From Actinophytocola gossypii (GTDB taxonomy: Bacteria; Actinomycetota; Actinomycetes; Mycobacteriales; Pseudonocardiaceae): a DNA stretch of 64,000 bases. Position numbers and translations under genes: made by a program. The stretch spans positions 248,001 to 312,000 of the forward strand of contig NZ_JAFFZE010000012.1 in assembly GCF_025165815.1 (NCBI RefSeq), written 5' to 3'. Of the stretch, positions 16,031 to 24,549 are shown in pieces. Each line of letters begins with the position of its first letter. The first letter of the stretch is position 1. The notes beneath the pieces were generated by a model that saw only the letters and a program-made list of their open reading frames with translations, searched no databases and was not told the origin of the DNA.

Positions 16031-17310
16031 GCGGCTCCGCCACGGTTCGGCCAGCCGATGAGCCGGGCGCCGAGGACGGCGACCTGCAGGGTGAACGCCT
16101 GCGCCGGGTCGTCGACGGAGTACCCGGTGAGCTCGGCGACCCGCTGCAGGCGGTAGGTGACGGTCCGGACGCCCACGTGCAGCCGCTGGGCCGCGACGGT
16201 CGCGACGCGCCCGGCGGCGAAGTACGCCGACAGCGTCTCCAGCAGCGGTTCCGGGCCGAGCCGGGTCGCGCGCAGCGGTTCGAGCACCTCGGACACCAGC
16301 TCGGCCAGCGCGGCGCTGTCCCGGCCGAGCACCTGGTACACGAGCAGGTCACGGGCGCGGAGCACCCGCTCCGGCAGGTCGAGCCGCTCGCCGGTGTCGA
16401 GCGCGTTGCGGGCCTGCTCGAACGAGCGGACCACGCCGCCAGGCCCGGACTGGGGGCCGCCGATGCCCACCCGCCACGGCACGGCCTCGCCGAGCACGCC
16501 GGTGAGCTGGCGGACGAACTCGTCGGCCACCTGCTCCAGGCGGTGCGGGGCGAGGCAGATCAGCAGCCCGTCCTTCGTGCTGACCAGCACGTTCCTCGGG
16601 CCGCAGCGGAACCGCAGCCCGGTCTCCACCTGCCGGGCCGCCGAGCCGCCGTCCACGAACGCCTCCGGGGCGCGGGCCGCGGCGACGACGTGGGTGGCGG
16701 CCAGTTGGAGGCCGTACCGCTCGGCGCGCTCGGCGAGCCCGCCGATGCCGCGTCCGTCGAGCAGGTCGTCGATGAACTCGCGGCGCAGGGACTCCTCCCG
16801 GCGCACGGCCCACCGCTGTACCTCCTCGTAGCCCTCGGTCAGGGTCATGACGGCCGCGTCGACGGCGCGCAGGATCGCCGCACCGGCCGGGCGCAGCAGC
16901 TCGGCGCTCCCCTGCTGCCGCACCCCGGGGAGCTGGGGCCAGGCCAGCGAGGTCGCGCTCAGGTACAGGTTGATCAGACCGCGCATCGGCACGCCGCTCT
17001 CGGCCGCGGCGGCACCGACCTCCCGCCACCTGCGCAGCTCGTCCGAGTTCGGCCGCCGGCCGCTCACGCTCACCTCGACGAGGGTTCTGGGGTAGCCGTC
17101 CAGCAACGTGGCCGGCACGCCACCGGCATCGGCGCTGGCCTTCGCGGCGAGCCCCGCGAAGTCGTCCACGCCGCTCTCCACGCCGCCAACCGCGCCGTCC
17201 TCGCCGACGCCCTTCCCGGACTCCATGGACAGCATGGGACCACCTTTCGGCGCTGCCGGCGCGGCAACGGTCATCGGCGCGGTCATCGGCGCGGTCATCG
17301 GCGCGGTCAT
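16027..17310 (-). CDS. PucR/CdaR-type transcriptional regulator of the Mrp operon
   Basis: 427 residues from ATG 17310, which overlaps the CBS stop (TGATG) and has GGAGGAGGGG just upstream; ATG 17227 would also give a normal N-terminus. Layout: disordered N-terminus with a repeated MTAP motif, an N-terminal regulatory helical domain (residues ~40-180), a GGDEF-like middle domain (VVSTKDGLLICLAPHRLEQ... WRVGIGG), and a C-terminal PucR HTH (GRVATVAAQRLHVGVRTVTYRLQRV). Its 3' end overlaps mnhE. It likely controls the antiporter operon in response to a signal relayed through the CBS protein encoded just upstream (inference). Confidence 0.85.
   Translation of the reverse strand: MTAPMTAPMTAPMTVAAPAAPKGGPMLSMESGKGVGEDGAVGGVESGVDDFAGLAAKASADAGGVPATLLDGYPRTLVEVSVSGRRPNSDELRRWREVGAAAAESGVPMRGLINLYLSATSLAWPQLPGVRQQGSAELLRPAGAAILRAVDAAVMTLTEGYEEVQRWAVRREESLRREFIDDLLDGRGIGGLAERAERYGLQLAATHVVAAARAPEAFVDGGSAARQVETGLRFRCGPRNVLVSTKDGLLICLAPHRLEQVADEFVRQLTGVLGEAVPWRVGIGGPQSGPGGVVRSFEQARNALDTGERLDLPERVLRARDLLVYQVLGRDSAALAELVSEVLEPLRATRLGPEPLLETLSAYFAAGRVATVAAQRLHVGVRTVTYRLQRVAELTGYSVDDPAQAFTLQVAVLGARLIGWPNRGGAA
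17269..17310. repeat. 12-bp in-frame tandem repeat at the regulator start
   Basis: Three perfect units ggtcatcggcgc (17269, 17281, 17293) plus a partial fourth, encoding MTAP-MTAP-MTAP-MT at the extreme N-terminus. Each unit carries an ATG, so the gene has four tandem possible starts. Confidence 0.85.
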
Positions 17311-17783
17311 CAGGGCCCCTCCTCCCCCGCGTTCTCCACTTCGGCCGCCATCAGGTCGAGCAGGCGGTTGGCGGTCACGATGCCCGTTGGACGGCCACCG
17401 GCCTCGCCGACCAGCGCCAGCGGACAACCCGATCGGGTCATCAGCTCCACCAACTCGACGACGGTGGCCTCCGGTCGGACCACCGGAACCCTGCCCGCGA
17501 CCTCGGCGACCACGTCCCTGATCCGCACGCCGACCAGCCTTCCGGCTACCCGGTCGGCGTGCGCCTCGTCGAACACCCTGGCCAGGCACGGTTCGTCCCA
17601 CAAGTGTCTCGGTAGCACCAGCCGGAGCAGGTCGACCGACGACACGCACGTGACGACGTGCCCGTGCTCGTCGGCGACCGCCAGCCCGGGCACGCGGTGC
17701 CGCGCGACCATCCGCACGGCGGGCAGGACGCCGTCGTCCATCCGCGCGGTGGGCAGTGCTTCCGCGACGTCGGCAGCGCGCAT
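17310..17783 (-). CDS. CBS-domain protein coupled to the PucR-type regulator
   Basis: 157 residues from ATG 17783 (MRAADVAEALPTARMDD). Two CBS repeats: residues ~1-60 (VRMVARHRVPGLAVADEHGH) and ~95-150 (ELMTRSGCPLALVGEAGGRPTGIVTANRLLDL). Paralogue of 6914-7366. Stop and next start overlap as TGATG, implying stoichiometric production with the regulator. Likely an adenine-nucleotide sensor acting on the regulator or the antiporter. Confidence 0.85.
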   Translation of the reverse strand: MRAADVAEALPTARMDDGVLPAVRMVARHRVPGLAVADEHGHVVTCVSSVDLLRLVLPRHLWDEPCLARVFDEAHADRVAGRLVGVRIRDVVAEVAGRVPVVRPEATVVELVELMTRSGCPLALVGEAGGRPTGIVTANRLLDLMAAEVENAGEEGP

Positions 17784-17927
17784 GACATCTCCCGTCGCCG
17801 ACGGCGAGCACTTCCGCGCTCCGATTGTTCGCCGTGTCCTGATCGGCGCCAACGCGCGAGGCGGCCAACCAGCGGGCCCGGTTCGTTGCCGGTGACCGGC
17901 AACCTCGCCCGCCACGCCGGTCGGCCA

Positions 17928-19139
17928 TCACTCGGAGGAGTGATCCTCCTCGCGTTGCGGGCCGCCGGCGGGCAGGTTGTCCGGCGGCTCCACCCGCAGT
18001 GCCTTCGCGATCGGCACGTCGGTGGACGAGTGCAGCACGATCGACAACGCGATCGTGATCGCCACCAGGTCGAAGACGTGGTCGCCGGACGGGACGCCGG
18101 CCTGCACGACCAGCAGGACGTACACCACCGACGCGAAGCCCTTCGGGCCGAACCACGCGGCGACCGAGCGCTCCCGCCCGGAGAGCCGGGTACGCCACAG
18201 CGACAGCAGCATCGCCGCGGGTCGCACCAGCAGGATCGCGACGACCGCGACCGCCCAGTCGCCCAGGGTGAGGTCGGCGATCCGGTCGGGGGTGATCAGC
18301 GCGCCGAACACGAGCAGCGCGGCGAACTTCGTCGTCTCCGCGAGCAGGTCGCCGAGGTGTTCGAACCGCTCGGCGACGACCGGGTCGATGGTGGCGATCG
18401 TGGAACCGGCGGCGAACGCGGCCAGGTACGGGTTTGCGTGGGTGAGGTCGCAGGCGGCGTAGAGGATCACGCCGATGGCCAGCGGCCCGAGCGCCTGCAG
18501 CCGCGGCTCGGCGGTCAGCACCGGCAGCCGCCAGGCCAGTGCGACGACCGCCGGGACCGCGACGCCGAGCACGAGCCCGAGCAGCAGCTCGGTGCCGATG
18601 GTGGCCAGGTGCGGGTCCTCGTGCGTCGCGACGGCCAGGAAGACCAGCACGAACGGCAACGCCAGCCCGTCGTTCAGCCCGGACTCGACGTTGAGCAGCC
18701 GGCGCAGGCGCAGCGGCACGTCGTCGCGGCCGACGATGGCCGCGGCGAACACCGGGTCGGTCGGCGAGAGGATCGCGCCGACCAGGAACGCGGTCGGCCA
18801 GTCCAGCCCGGCGAGAAAGTGCGCTGGTACCGCGATGCCGAGCATGGTCAGGGGCATGGCGAGCCCGAGCGCCCGGCCGGAGGGGCGCCACGTCTTCCGC
18901 AGCGCCGGCAGCCCCACCCGCTGCCCGTCGGTGAACAGCACGGTGAACAGCGCGACGTCGGCGAGCATGGTGACGAACGGTCCGTCGTGCGGGATGTCGA
19001 CCAGCCCGAACCCGCCGTCGCCGATCAGCGCGCCGGCGACCAGGAACAGCAGCGCGGTGGACAGGACCGTCCTGGCGGCCACGCCCGAGAAGGACACGCT
19101 GATCAGCAGCACGATCCCGAAAGCGAGAACCAGCGCCAC
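17928..19139 (-). CDS. NhaP/CPA1-type cation:proton antiporter
   Basis: 403 residues from GTG 19139 with GGGGTGG 4 nt upstream. About 12 helices. Conserved ion-binding region AFLVGAILSPTDPVFAAAIVG followed by LNVESGLNDGLALPFVLV (the Asp of the ND pair), and later FAAGSTIATIDP, PKGFASVVYVLLV. The C-terminus is short and acidic (REEDHSSE). It precedes the CBS-PucR-Mrp genes on the same strand, 144 nt upstream of the CBS start, so it may be in the same regulon. Role: Na+(K+)/H+ exchange for pH and salt balance. Confidence 0.88.
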   Translation of the reverse strand: MALVLAFGIVLLISVSFSGVAARTVLSTALLFLVAGALIGDGGFGLVDIPHDGPFVTMLADVALFTVLFTDGQRVGLPALRKTWRPSGRALGLAMPLTMLGIAVPAHFLAGLDWPTAFLVGAILSPTDPVFAAAIVGRDDVPLRLRRLLNVESGLNDGLALPFVLVFLAVATHEDPHLATIGTELLLGLVLGVAVPAVVALAWRLPVLTAEPRLQALGPLAIGVILYAACDLTHANPYLAAFAAGSTIATIDPVVAERFEHLGDLLAETTKFAALLVFGALITPDRIADLTLGDWAVAVVAILLVRPAAMLLSLWRTRLSGRERSVAAWFGPKGFASVVYVLLVVQAGVPSGDHVFDLVAITIALSIVLHSSTDVPIAKALRVEPPDNLPAGGPQREEDHSSE

Positions 19140-19311
19140 GTTCCACCCCTGCCCACGTCGACGACCGTGCCGACCAGACGGTCCGGCGCGCCGCGCGCAA
19201 AGATGCCGTATGGACCGGCCGGTAGGCAAACCGGCAGGGCTACGCTTCTCGTCGGTGTGCCGGGAAGCCTGGTCGGCGGTGGATGTTCCCTGACCTGGCG
19301 GAGGTATGCCC

Positions 19312-20199
19312 GTGTCCACTCCCGCGATCCGGGCCGACGGACTGGGCAAGCGGTTCGGCCGCGTGCTCGCCGTCGACGGCCTGTCGCTGACCGTCGAGCC
19401 GGGTGAGGTGTTCGGGTTCCTCGGGCCGAACGGCGCCGGCAAGTCGACCACCATCCGGATGCTGCTCGGGCTGGTCCGGCCGTCCGCCGGGGCGGCGCTG
19501 ATCTTCGGCGACCCGGCGGGCGACGTGCGGCGGGCGCACCGGCACCTGGCCTACGTGCCGGCCGACGTCGCGCTGTGGCCGACGCTGACCGGGGCGGAGG
19601 TCCTGGAGCTGCTCGCCGAGGTCGGGCCGGGCACCGACCGCGGCTACCGGAACGAGCTGGTCCGCCGGTTCGAACTGGACGTGAACCGGCCGGCACGCAC
19701 CTACTCGACCGGGAACCGGCAGAAGGTGTCGCTGGTCGCCGCGTTCGCCACCCGGGCGCCGCTGCTCGTGCTCGACGAGCCGACCAGCGGGCTGGATCCG
19801 TTGATGGAGCGGGAGTTCCGGGCCTGCGTGACCGAGGCGAGGGACCGCGGCCAGGCGGTGTTCCTCAGCTCGCACCAGCTCGCCGAGGTGGAGGCGGTGT
19901 GCGACCGGGTCGGGATCCTGCGGGCCGGACGGCTGGTGGAGATCGCCGGGGTCGCCGAGCTGCGGCGGCTGCGACAGACGGTCGTCGAGGCGTCCTTTCG
20001 GGACGATGTTCCGTCGCTTGTGGACGTTCCAGGGGTGCTGGCGGTGGAGTCGCTGGACCGGAACCGGGTGCGGTTCACGCTGTCCGGGCCCCCGGGGCCG
20101 GCGCTGAATGCACTGTCCACAGCGGACCCCACGGCGGTGGTGATGCGGGAGCCGTCCCTGGCGGAGATCTTCCTCTCCTACTACGGCTCCGGCCGGTGA
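19312..20199 (+). CDS. ABC transporter ATP-binding protein
   Basis: 295 residues. GTG 19312 is preferred because GGAGG lies 7 nt ahead, whereas ATG 19306 is only 1 nt from it. Walker A FLGPNGAGKSTTIRMLLG, signature YSTGNRQKVSL, Walker B LLVLDEPTSGLDP, switch His in SSHQLAEVEAV. DrrA-like family with a ~90-residue C-terminal extension. It pairs with the permease that begins in its stop codon (GTGA). A drug or lipid exporter is likely. Confidence 0.9.
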   Translation: MSTPAIRADGLGKRFGRVLAVDGLSLTVEPGEVFGFLGPNGAGKSTTIRMLLGLVRPSAGAALIFGDPAGDVRRAHRHLAYVPADVALWPTLTGAEVLELLAEVGPGTDRGYRNELVRRFELDVNRPARTYSTGNRQKVSLVAAFATRAPLLVLDEPTSGLDPLMEREFRACVTEARDRGQAVFLSSHQLAEVEAVCDRVGILRAGRLVEIAGVAELRRLRQTVVEASFRDDVPSLVDVPGVLAVESLDRNRVRFTLSGPPGPALNALSTADPTAVVMREPSLAEIFLSYYGSGR

Positions 20200-21722
20200 C
20201 CGCGCTCGCGCTGCGGCTCAGCTACCGGGGCGCGCTGGTCGTCGCCGTCGCCGCCGGTGGAATGTCCGCGCTGGTGGCCGCCACCTACCGGACGACGATC
20301 GGAGCCCTGGACGGGTCGAGCCTGCGCGCGCTCGCGGAGAACCCGGCGATCCGGGTCCTCTTCGGACCGCCGCTCGCGCTGGACGACCCGGGCGGGTTCA
20401 CCGTGTGGCGCACCGGCACGGCGGTGGCGGTGCTGGTGTCGGCATGGGCGATGCTCACCGCGACGCGGCTGACCAGGGGCGAGGAGGACGCCGGCCGCGC
20501 GGAGCAGCTGCTGGCCGGGCGGCTCACCCCGACCGGCCTCGCGGTGCGGGCGCTCGCGGCGGTGTCGGCCGGCGTCGTGGTCGCGGGGGTCGCGGTGTCC
20601 GCGGGCCTGGTGGCGGGCGGAGCCGGCGCGGCGGGTGCGGTGGTGCACGGTGCCGGCGTCGCGGGCACCGGGCTCGTGTTCGCGGGGGTCGGGGTGCTCG
20701 CCGGGCAGGTGATGCCGTCCCGGGGTGGGGCGAGCGGGTTCGCGGCCGCCGTGCTCGGGGTGGCGTTGCTGGCCAGGATGCTGGGTGAGCGGACCGAGCC
20801 GCTCGGCTGGGTCACCCCGTTCGGGCTGGCCGGCCGGTCGGTGCCGTTCGCGGGGAACCGGATGGGGCCGCTGCTCGTGCTCGCGGCGCTGGCCGTCGGG
20901 TTCGCCTGCGTCGCGCTGCTGGCGGCGCGCGGGCGTGATCTCGGGCAGGGGCGGGTTCGGCACCGGGTGCGCCGGCGGCCGAGGTTCGCGCTGCTCGGGT
21001 CGGTCGGCGGGTTCGCGGTGCGCCGGGCGATCGGGCCGACGCTGGGCTGGACCGTCGGCGTGGCCGGGTTCCTGCTGTTCGTGGGCTCGTTGGTGGGCGA
21101 GATCGTGCGGTTCCTCGACGAGAACCGCCGGCTCGCCGACCTCGCGGCCGGGGCCGGGTTCACCGCCCTCGGCACCCCCGAGGGCTTCGCGGCCGCGATG
21201 TTCGGCGTGGTGTCGATCCCGGCCGGGGTGTTCGCGGCGAGCCGGATCGCCGCGCTCACCGCCGACGAGGCCGCCCGGCGGACCACGCCGCTGCTCGCGC
21301 TGCCGGTGTCCCGGGCACGTCACCTGGGTACCGAGGTCGCGGTGACGGCGGCGGCGCTCCTCGTGCTGCTCGCGGTCGCGGGGGTGGCGTACGCGGCCGG
21401 TTCCGGGCTCCGACTCGGCGCGGCGCTCGCCGGCACGCTGACGACCGCGCCGGTGGCGTTGCTGTCCCTGGGCGCCGCGGCCCTCGCGCACGGCTGGCTG
21501 CCGCGGGCCGTGCTGGCGGTCGGCGCGCTGCCCGCCGCGGGCGGGTTCCTGCTGCACGCGGCCGTGCCCCCGCTCGCACCGCTCACCCCGTACGCCCACC
21601 TCGCCCCGGTACCGGCCGCCCCGCCGAACTGGCCGGCCGCGCTCACCATGGTCGCCATCGCCGCCGCCCTCACCCACCTCGGCATCCAGGCCTACCGCCG
21701 CCGCGACCTGCGAACGCGATGA
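20196..21722 (+). CDS. ABC exporter permease
   Basis: 508 residues from GTG 20196, overlapping the ATPase stop. Two homologous six-helix halves (~residues 1-250 and 265-508), each starting with a helix near residues 12-30 or FAVRRAIGPTLGWTVGVAG. Pattern as in the tetronasin-resistance-like and DrrB-type large permeases (family knowledge). Very Ala/Gly/Val-rich. It functions with the ATPase as an exporter of unknown substrate. The stop lies inside a hairpin shared with the convergent protease gene. Confidence 0.85.
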   Translation: MTALALRLSYRGALVVAVAAGGMSALVAATYRTTIGALDGSSLRALAENPAIRVLFGPPLALDDPGGFTVWRTGTAVAVLVSAWAMLTATRLTRGEEDAGRAEQLLAGRLTPTGLAVRALAAVSAGVVVAGVAVSAGLVAGGAGAAGAVVHGAGVAGTGLVFAGVGVLAGQVMPSRGGASGFAAAVLGVALLARMLGERTEPLGWVTPFGLAGRSVPFAGNRMGPLLVLAALAVGFACVALLAARGRDLGQGRVRHRVRRRPRFALLGSVGGFAVRRAIGPTLGWTVGVAGFLLFVGSLVGEIVRFLDENRRLADLAAGAGFTALGTPEGFAAAMFGVVSIPAGVFAASRIAALTADEAARRTTPLLALPVSRARHLGTEVAVTAAALLVLLAVAGVAYAAGSGLRLGAALAGTLTTAPVALLSLGAAALAHGWLPRAVLAVGALPAAGGFLLHAAVPPLAPLTPYAHLAPVPAAPPNWPAALTMVAIAAALTHLGIQAYRRRDLRTR

Positions 21723-21738
21723 CGGCCCCCTTCATCGC
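21716..21738. terminator. Bidirectional hairpin between convergent genes
   Basis: Stem GCGATGA (21716-21722) pairs with TCATCGC (21732-21738) around a 9-nt loop. It includes the permease stop codon and ends 3 bp before the stop of the HtrA-like gene, so it could end transcripts from both sides. Confidence 0.55.
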
Positions 21739-21741
21739 GGT

Positions 21742-22761
21742 TCAGCGGGCGCCGATGGTGATGGTCAGGTCCTCGCGGGTGTCGCCGCGGGCGACGACGG
21801 CGGTGGTGCGCTGGTCGGGTTCGGTGTCGCGCAGCGCGGCGAGCAGGTCCTCGACGCTGCGGATCTCCTGGTCGGCGAACTCGACGACGACGTCGCCCTG
21901 CCGCACGCCCGCCTCGGCGGCCGGGCCGTCGCGGTCGATGTCGAGGACCAGGGCGCCGTGGTCGACGGCCACCCCGAGTTGCTCCTGGATCGCCGGCGTC
22001 AGGCGGCCGAGCGACACCCCGAGGTAGGAGTGCGTGGCCTCGCCGTCCGCCAGCAGTTGCTCGGCGACGTCGACGACGGTGGCCGACGGGATGGCGAAGC
22101 CGAGCGAGACCGCGCCGGCGGACGGCGGGATGTACGCCTCGTTCACGCCGACCACGCGGCCGGACGAGTCGAGCAGCGCGCCGCCGGAGTTGCCGGGCGA
22201 GATCGAGGCGTCCGTCTGGATGAGGTCCACAAGGGACCGCGTCCTGGTCGCCGAGCCGGGGATCTCCCGGTGCAGGCCCGAGATGATGCCCGCGGTCACC
22301 GAGTTCTCGAAGCCGAGCGGGCTGCCGATGGCCACCGCGACCTCCCCCGGCCTTGGCAGCTCCTCGCGGTACTCCGGCACCGGCAGGCCGGTGCGCTCGG
22401 TGCGGATCACGGCGAGGTCGGTCACCGGATCGGTGGCGAGCACCTCGCCGGCCGAGCGGGTGGCGTCGGCGTAGGCGATGGTGACCTCGCGCTGCTCGCC
22501 GACGACGTGGGCGTTGGTCACCACGACGTCCTCGCGCAGCACCACCCCGCTGCCGAGCCCACCGTCGGTCAGCACGGTCACCACGCTCGGCCCGACCCGG
22601 TCGACCAGCTCCGCGTAGCCGCCGGTCTCGGCCACGTCCACCGGCGGGGCCTCGGTGGAGGTCGAGCCTGGCTCCGGCAGGGAGCCCTCCTCCCCGGTGC
22701 ACCCGGTCAGCGCGACGGCGGTGGTGAGCAGTACCAGTCCCCAACTCCGCGACCTCGTCAT
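21742..22761 (-). CDS. HtrA/DegP-like serine protease lipoprotein with PDZ domain
   Basis: 339 residues. N-terminal leader with lipobox ALTGC, so it is membrane-anchored outside the cell. Trypsin-like domain residues ~50-240 with the full triad: His in VVTNAHVVGEQ, Asp in TDPVTDLAVIRTE, Ser in TDASISPGNSGGALLD. PDZ domain residues ~245-335 (SYLGVSLGRL... DRDGPAAEAGVRQGDVVVEF). Typical actinobacterial PepD/HtrA-like quality-control protease, although most of those use a transmembrane anchor rather than a lipid. Confidence 0.92.
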   Translation of the reverse strand: MTRSRSWGLVLLTTAVALTGCTGEEGSLPEPGSTSTEAPPVDVAETGGYAELVDRVGPSVVTVLTDGGLGSGVVLREDVVVTNAHVVGEQREVTIAYADATRSAGEVLATDPVTDLAVIRTERTGLPVPEYREELPRPGEVAVAIGSPLGFENSVTAGIISGLHREIPGSATRTRSLVDLIQTDASISPGNSGGALLDSSGRVVGVNEAYIPPSAGAVSLGFAIPSATVVDVAEQLLADGEATHSYLGVSLGRLTPAIQEQLGVAVDHGALVLDIDRDGPAAEAGVRQGDVVVEFADQEIRSVEDLLAALRDTEPDQRTTAVVARGDTREDLTITIGAR

Positions 22762-22876
22762 TCCCTGGAACTACCCGCCTGTCCCGGCCGCAACCCGCCC
22801 GGCGGGTCTACGGTCTCGTGTCCACTTCATCCGATCGACATGTGCAGCTCACTCGATCGGTGGGTATCGCCTGGGT

Positions 22877-23101
22877 ATGCGCGAACAGAAGACACAGGAG
22901 GAACGGCTGTACCCGGCGAAGGTCGCGGCCGCGTTCGCCAGCCTGGCGTTCATGGTCGGCCTCTTCTTCCTCACCCTGAGCCGCGGCTACCAGGACGTCT
23001 ACCCGGTCGTGCTCGCCGTGGTCACGGTGGCGCTCGCCGTCGGGATCGTGGGGGCGATCGTCCGGCGGCGTCGGGGCAGGGCGCTGGGCAGGCGGCCGTG
23101 A
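22877..23101 (+). CDS. Small two-helix membrane protein
   Basis: 74 residues from ATG 22877. N-terminus charged (MREQKTQEERLYPAK), helices at ~18-36 and ~43-62, basic tail RRRRGRALGRRP. Its stop overlaps the GTG of the peptide transporter (GTGA), so it is co-translated with it. No family known. Possibly an accessory factor for that transporter (inference). Confidence 0.75.
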   Translation: MREQKTQEERLYPAKVAAAFASLAFMVGLFFLTLSRGYQDVYPVVLAVVTVALAVGIVGAIVRRRRGRALGRRP

Positions 23102-24549
23102 GCACGGCGACCGAGCCCCGGAAGGGCTTCTTCGGGCATCCGCGCTCCCTCGGCACCCTGTTCGGGCTGGAGATGTGGGAGCGGTTCTCCTTCTACGGGA
23201 TGCAGGGGATCCTCACGATCTACCTGTACTACTCCGCGACCGACGGCGGGCTCGGGTTGTCGGAGGGAACGGCGACCAGCATCGTCGGCGCCTACGGCGG
23301 GCTGGTGTACCTGTCGACGATCGTCGGCGCGTGGCTGGCGGACCGGGTGGCCGGGTCGGAGCGGGTGCTGTTCGGCAGCGCGGTGATGATCATGCTCGGG
23401 CACGTGTCGCTGGCGCTGCTCCCGGGGTTCGTCGGCGTCGGTGTCGGGCTGTGCCTGGTCGCGCTGGGCAGCGGCGGGCTCAAGGCCAACGCCACCTCGC
23501 TGGTCGGCGGCCTCTACGCGGAGGACGACGACCGCCGCGACGCCGGGTTCTCGCTGTTCTACCTCGGGGTGAACCTCGGCGCGTTCGCCGGCCCGCTGCT
23601 CACCGGGCTCACCCAGCAGCAGCTCGGGTTCCACTACGGCTTCGGGCTCGCCGCGGTCGGAATGGCCGCCGGCCTGGTGCAGTACGCGTTCGGGCGCCGG
23701 CATCTCGGGCCGGACGCCAACGTGGTGCCCAACCCGCTGCCGCACGCGGGGCGGGCGCTGGTGGCGGGCGGCGCGGCCGCGGTGGTCGCCGTGATCGTGC
23801 TGCTGGTGCTGACCGGGGTGATCACCCCGGCGAACCTCGCCACGGTGACCGTCGTGCTGATCATCGTCGCGGCGGTCGGCTACTTCGCGGTGATCCTGAG
23901 CAGCGGGCGGATCACCGACGTCGAGCGGCGGCGGGTGTTCAGCTTCGTTCCGATGTTCCTGGCGAGCTTCGTGTTCTGGTCGCTGTTCCAGCAGCAGTTC
24001 ACCGTCGTGGTGATCTACACCGACCAGCGGCTGGACCGGACCTTCTTCGGCTGGGAGATGCCGGTGCCCTGGGTGAACTCGATCAACCCGGTCTTCATCA
24101 TCCTGCTGGCCGGGGTGTTCGCCGCGCTGTGGACGAAACTCGGCCCGCGCCAGCCGTCCACGCCGATCAAGTTCGCGGTCGGCACGACCGTGATGGGCCT
24201 GGCGTTCCTGCTGTTCCTCCCGTGGGCCGGCGGCGAGGGCAACACGACGCCACTGCTCGCGCTGGTGGCGATCCTGCTGCTGTTCACGATCGCGGAGCTG
24301 ATGCTGTCGCCGGTCGGGCTGTCGCTGTCCACGAAGCTCGCGCCGAGGGCGTTCCGCACGCAGATGGTGGCGCTGAACTACCTGTCGATCGCGCTCGGTA
24401 CGTCGACTGCCGGGGCCCTGGCGAAGTACTACGCCGTGGACGCCGAGGCGCCGTACTTCGCCACGGTCGGGCTGGCCGCGGTCGGGTTCGGGGTGCTGCT
24501 GGCGCTGATCAGCCCGTACGTGCGGCGCCTGATGAGCGGCGTGCACTGA
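23098..24549 (+). CDS. POT-family proton-coupled oligopeptide transporter
   Basis: 483 residues, ~14 helices, GTG 23098. Family marks: ExxER-type GLEMWERFSFYGMQGIL at helix 1 (proton coupling), GGLKANATSLVGGLY, FSLFYLGVNLGAFAGPLLTG (PTR2 signature region), and WSLFQQQFTVV. It imports di/tripeptides with H+ through the cell membrane. The 3' end overlaps the convergent phosphotransferase gene by 41 bp. Confidence 0.9.
   Translation: MSTATEPRKGFFGHPRSLGTLFGLEMWERFSFYGMQGILTIYLYYSATDGGLGLSEGTATSIVGAYGGLVYLSTIVGAWLADRVAGSERVLFGSAVMIMLGHVSLALLPGFVGVGVGLCLVALGSGGLKANATSLVGGLYAEDDDRRDAGFSLFYLGVNLGAFAGPLLTGLTQQQLGFHYGFGLAAVGMAAGLVQYAFGRRHLGPDANVVPNPLPHAGRALVAGGAAAVVAVIVLLVLTGVITPANLATVTVVLIIVAAVGYFAVILSSGRITDVERRRVFSFVPMFLASFVFWSLFQQQFTVVVIYTDQRLDRTFFGWEMPVPWVNSINPVFIILLAGVFAALWTKLGPRQPSTPIKFAVGTTVMGLAFLLFLPWAGGEGNTTPLLALVAILLLFTIAELMLSPVGLSLSTKLAPRAFRTQMVALNYLSIALGTSTAGALAKYYAVDAEAPYFATVGLAAVGFGVLLALISPYVRRLMSGVH

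Noticed and set aside
16027-19200. A 1057-codon minus-strand frame
   Set aside because: Only the part from 17310 down is the PucR-type regulator. The upstream part is out of frame with the CBS and NhaP genes that occupy that DNA.
24509-24549. Tail-to-tail overlap of peptide transporter and phosphotransferase as a sign of mis-called ends
   Set aside because: Both reading frames are convincing to their stops; similar short overlaps occur at 44532-44548, 48758-48782 and 51083-51093.
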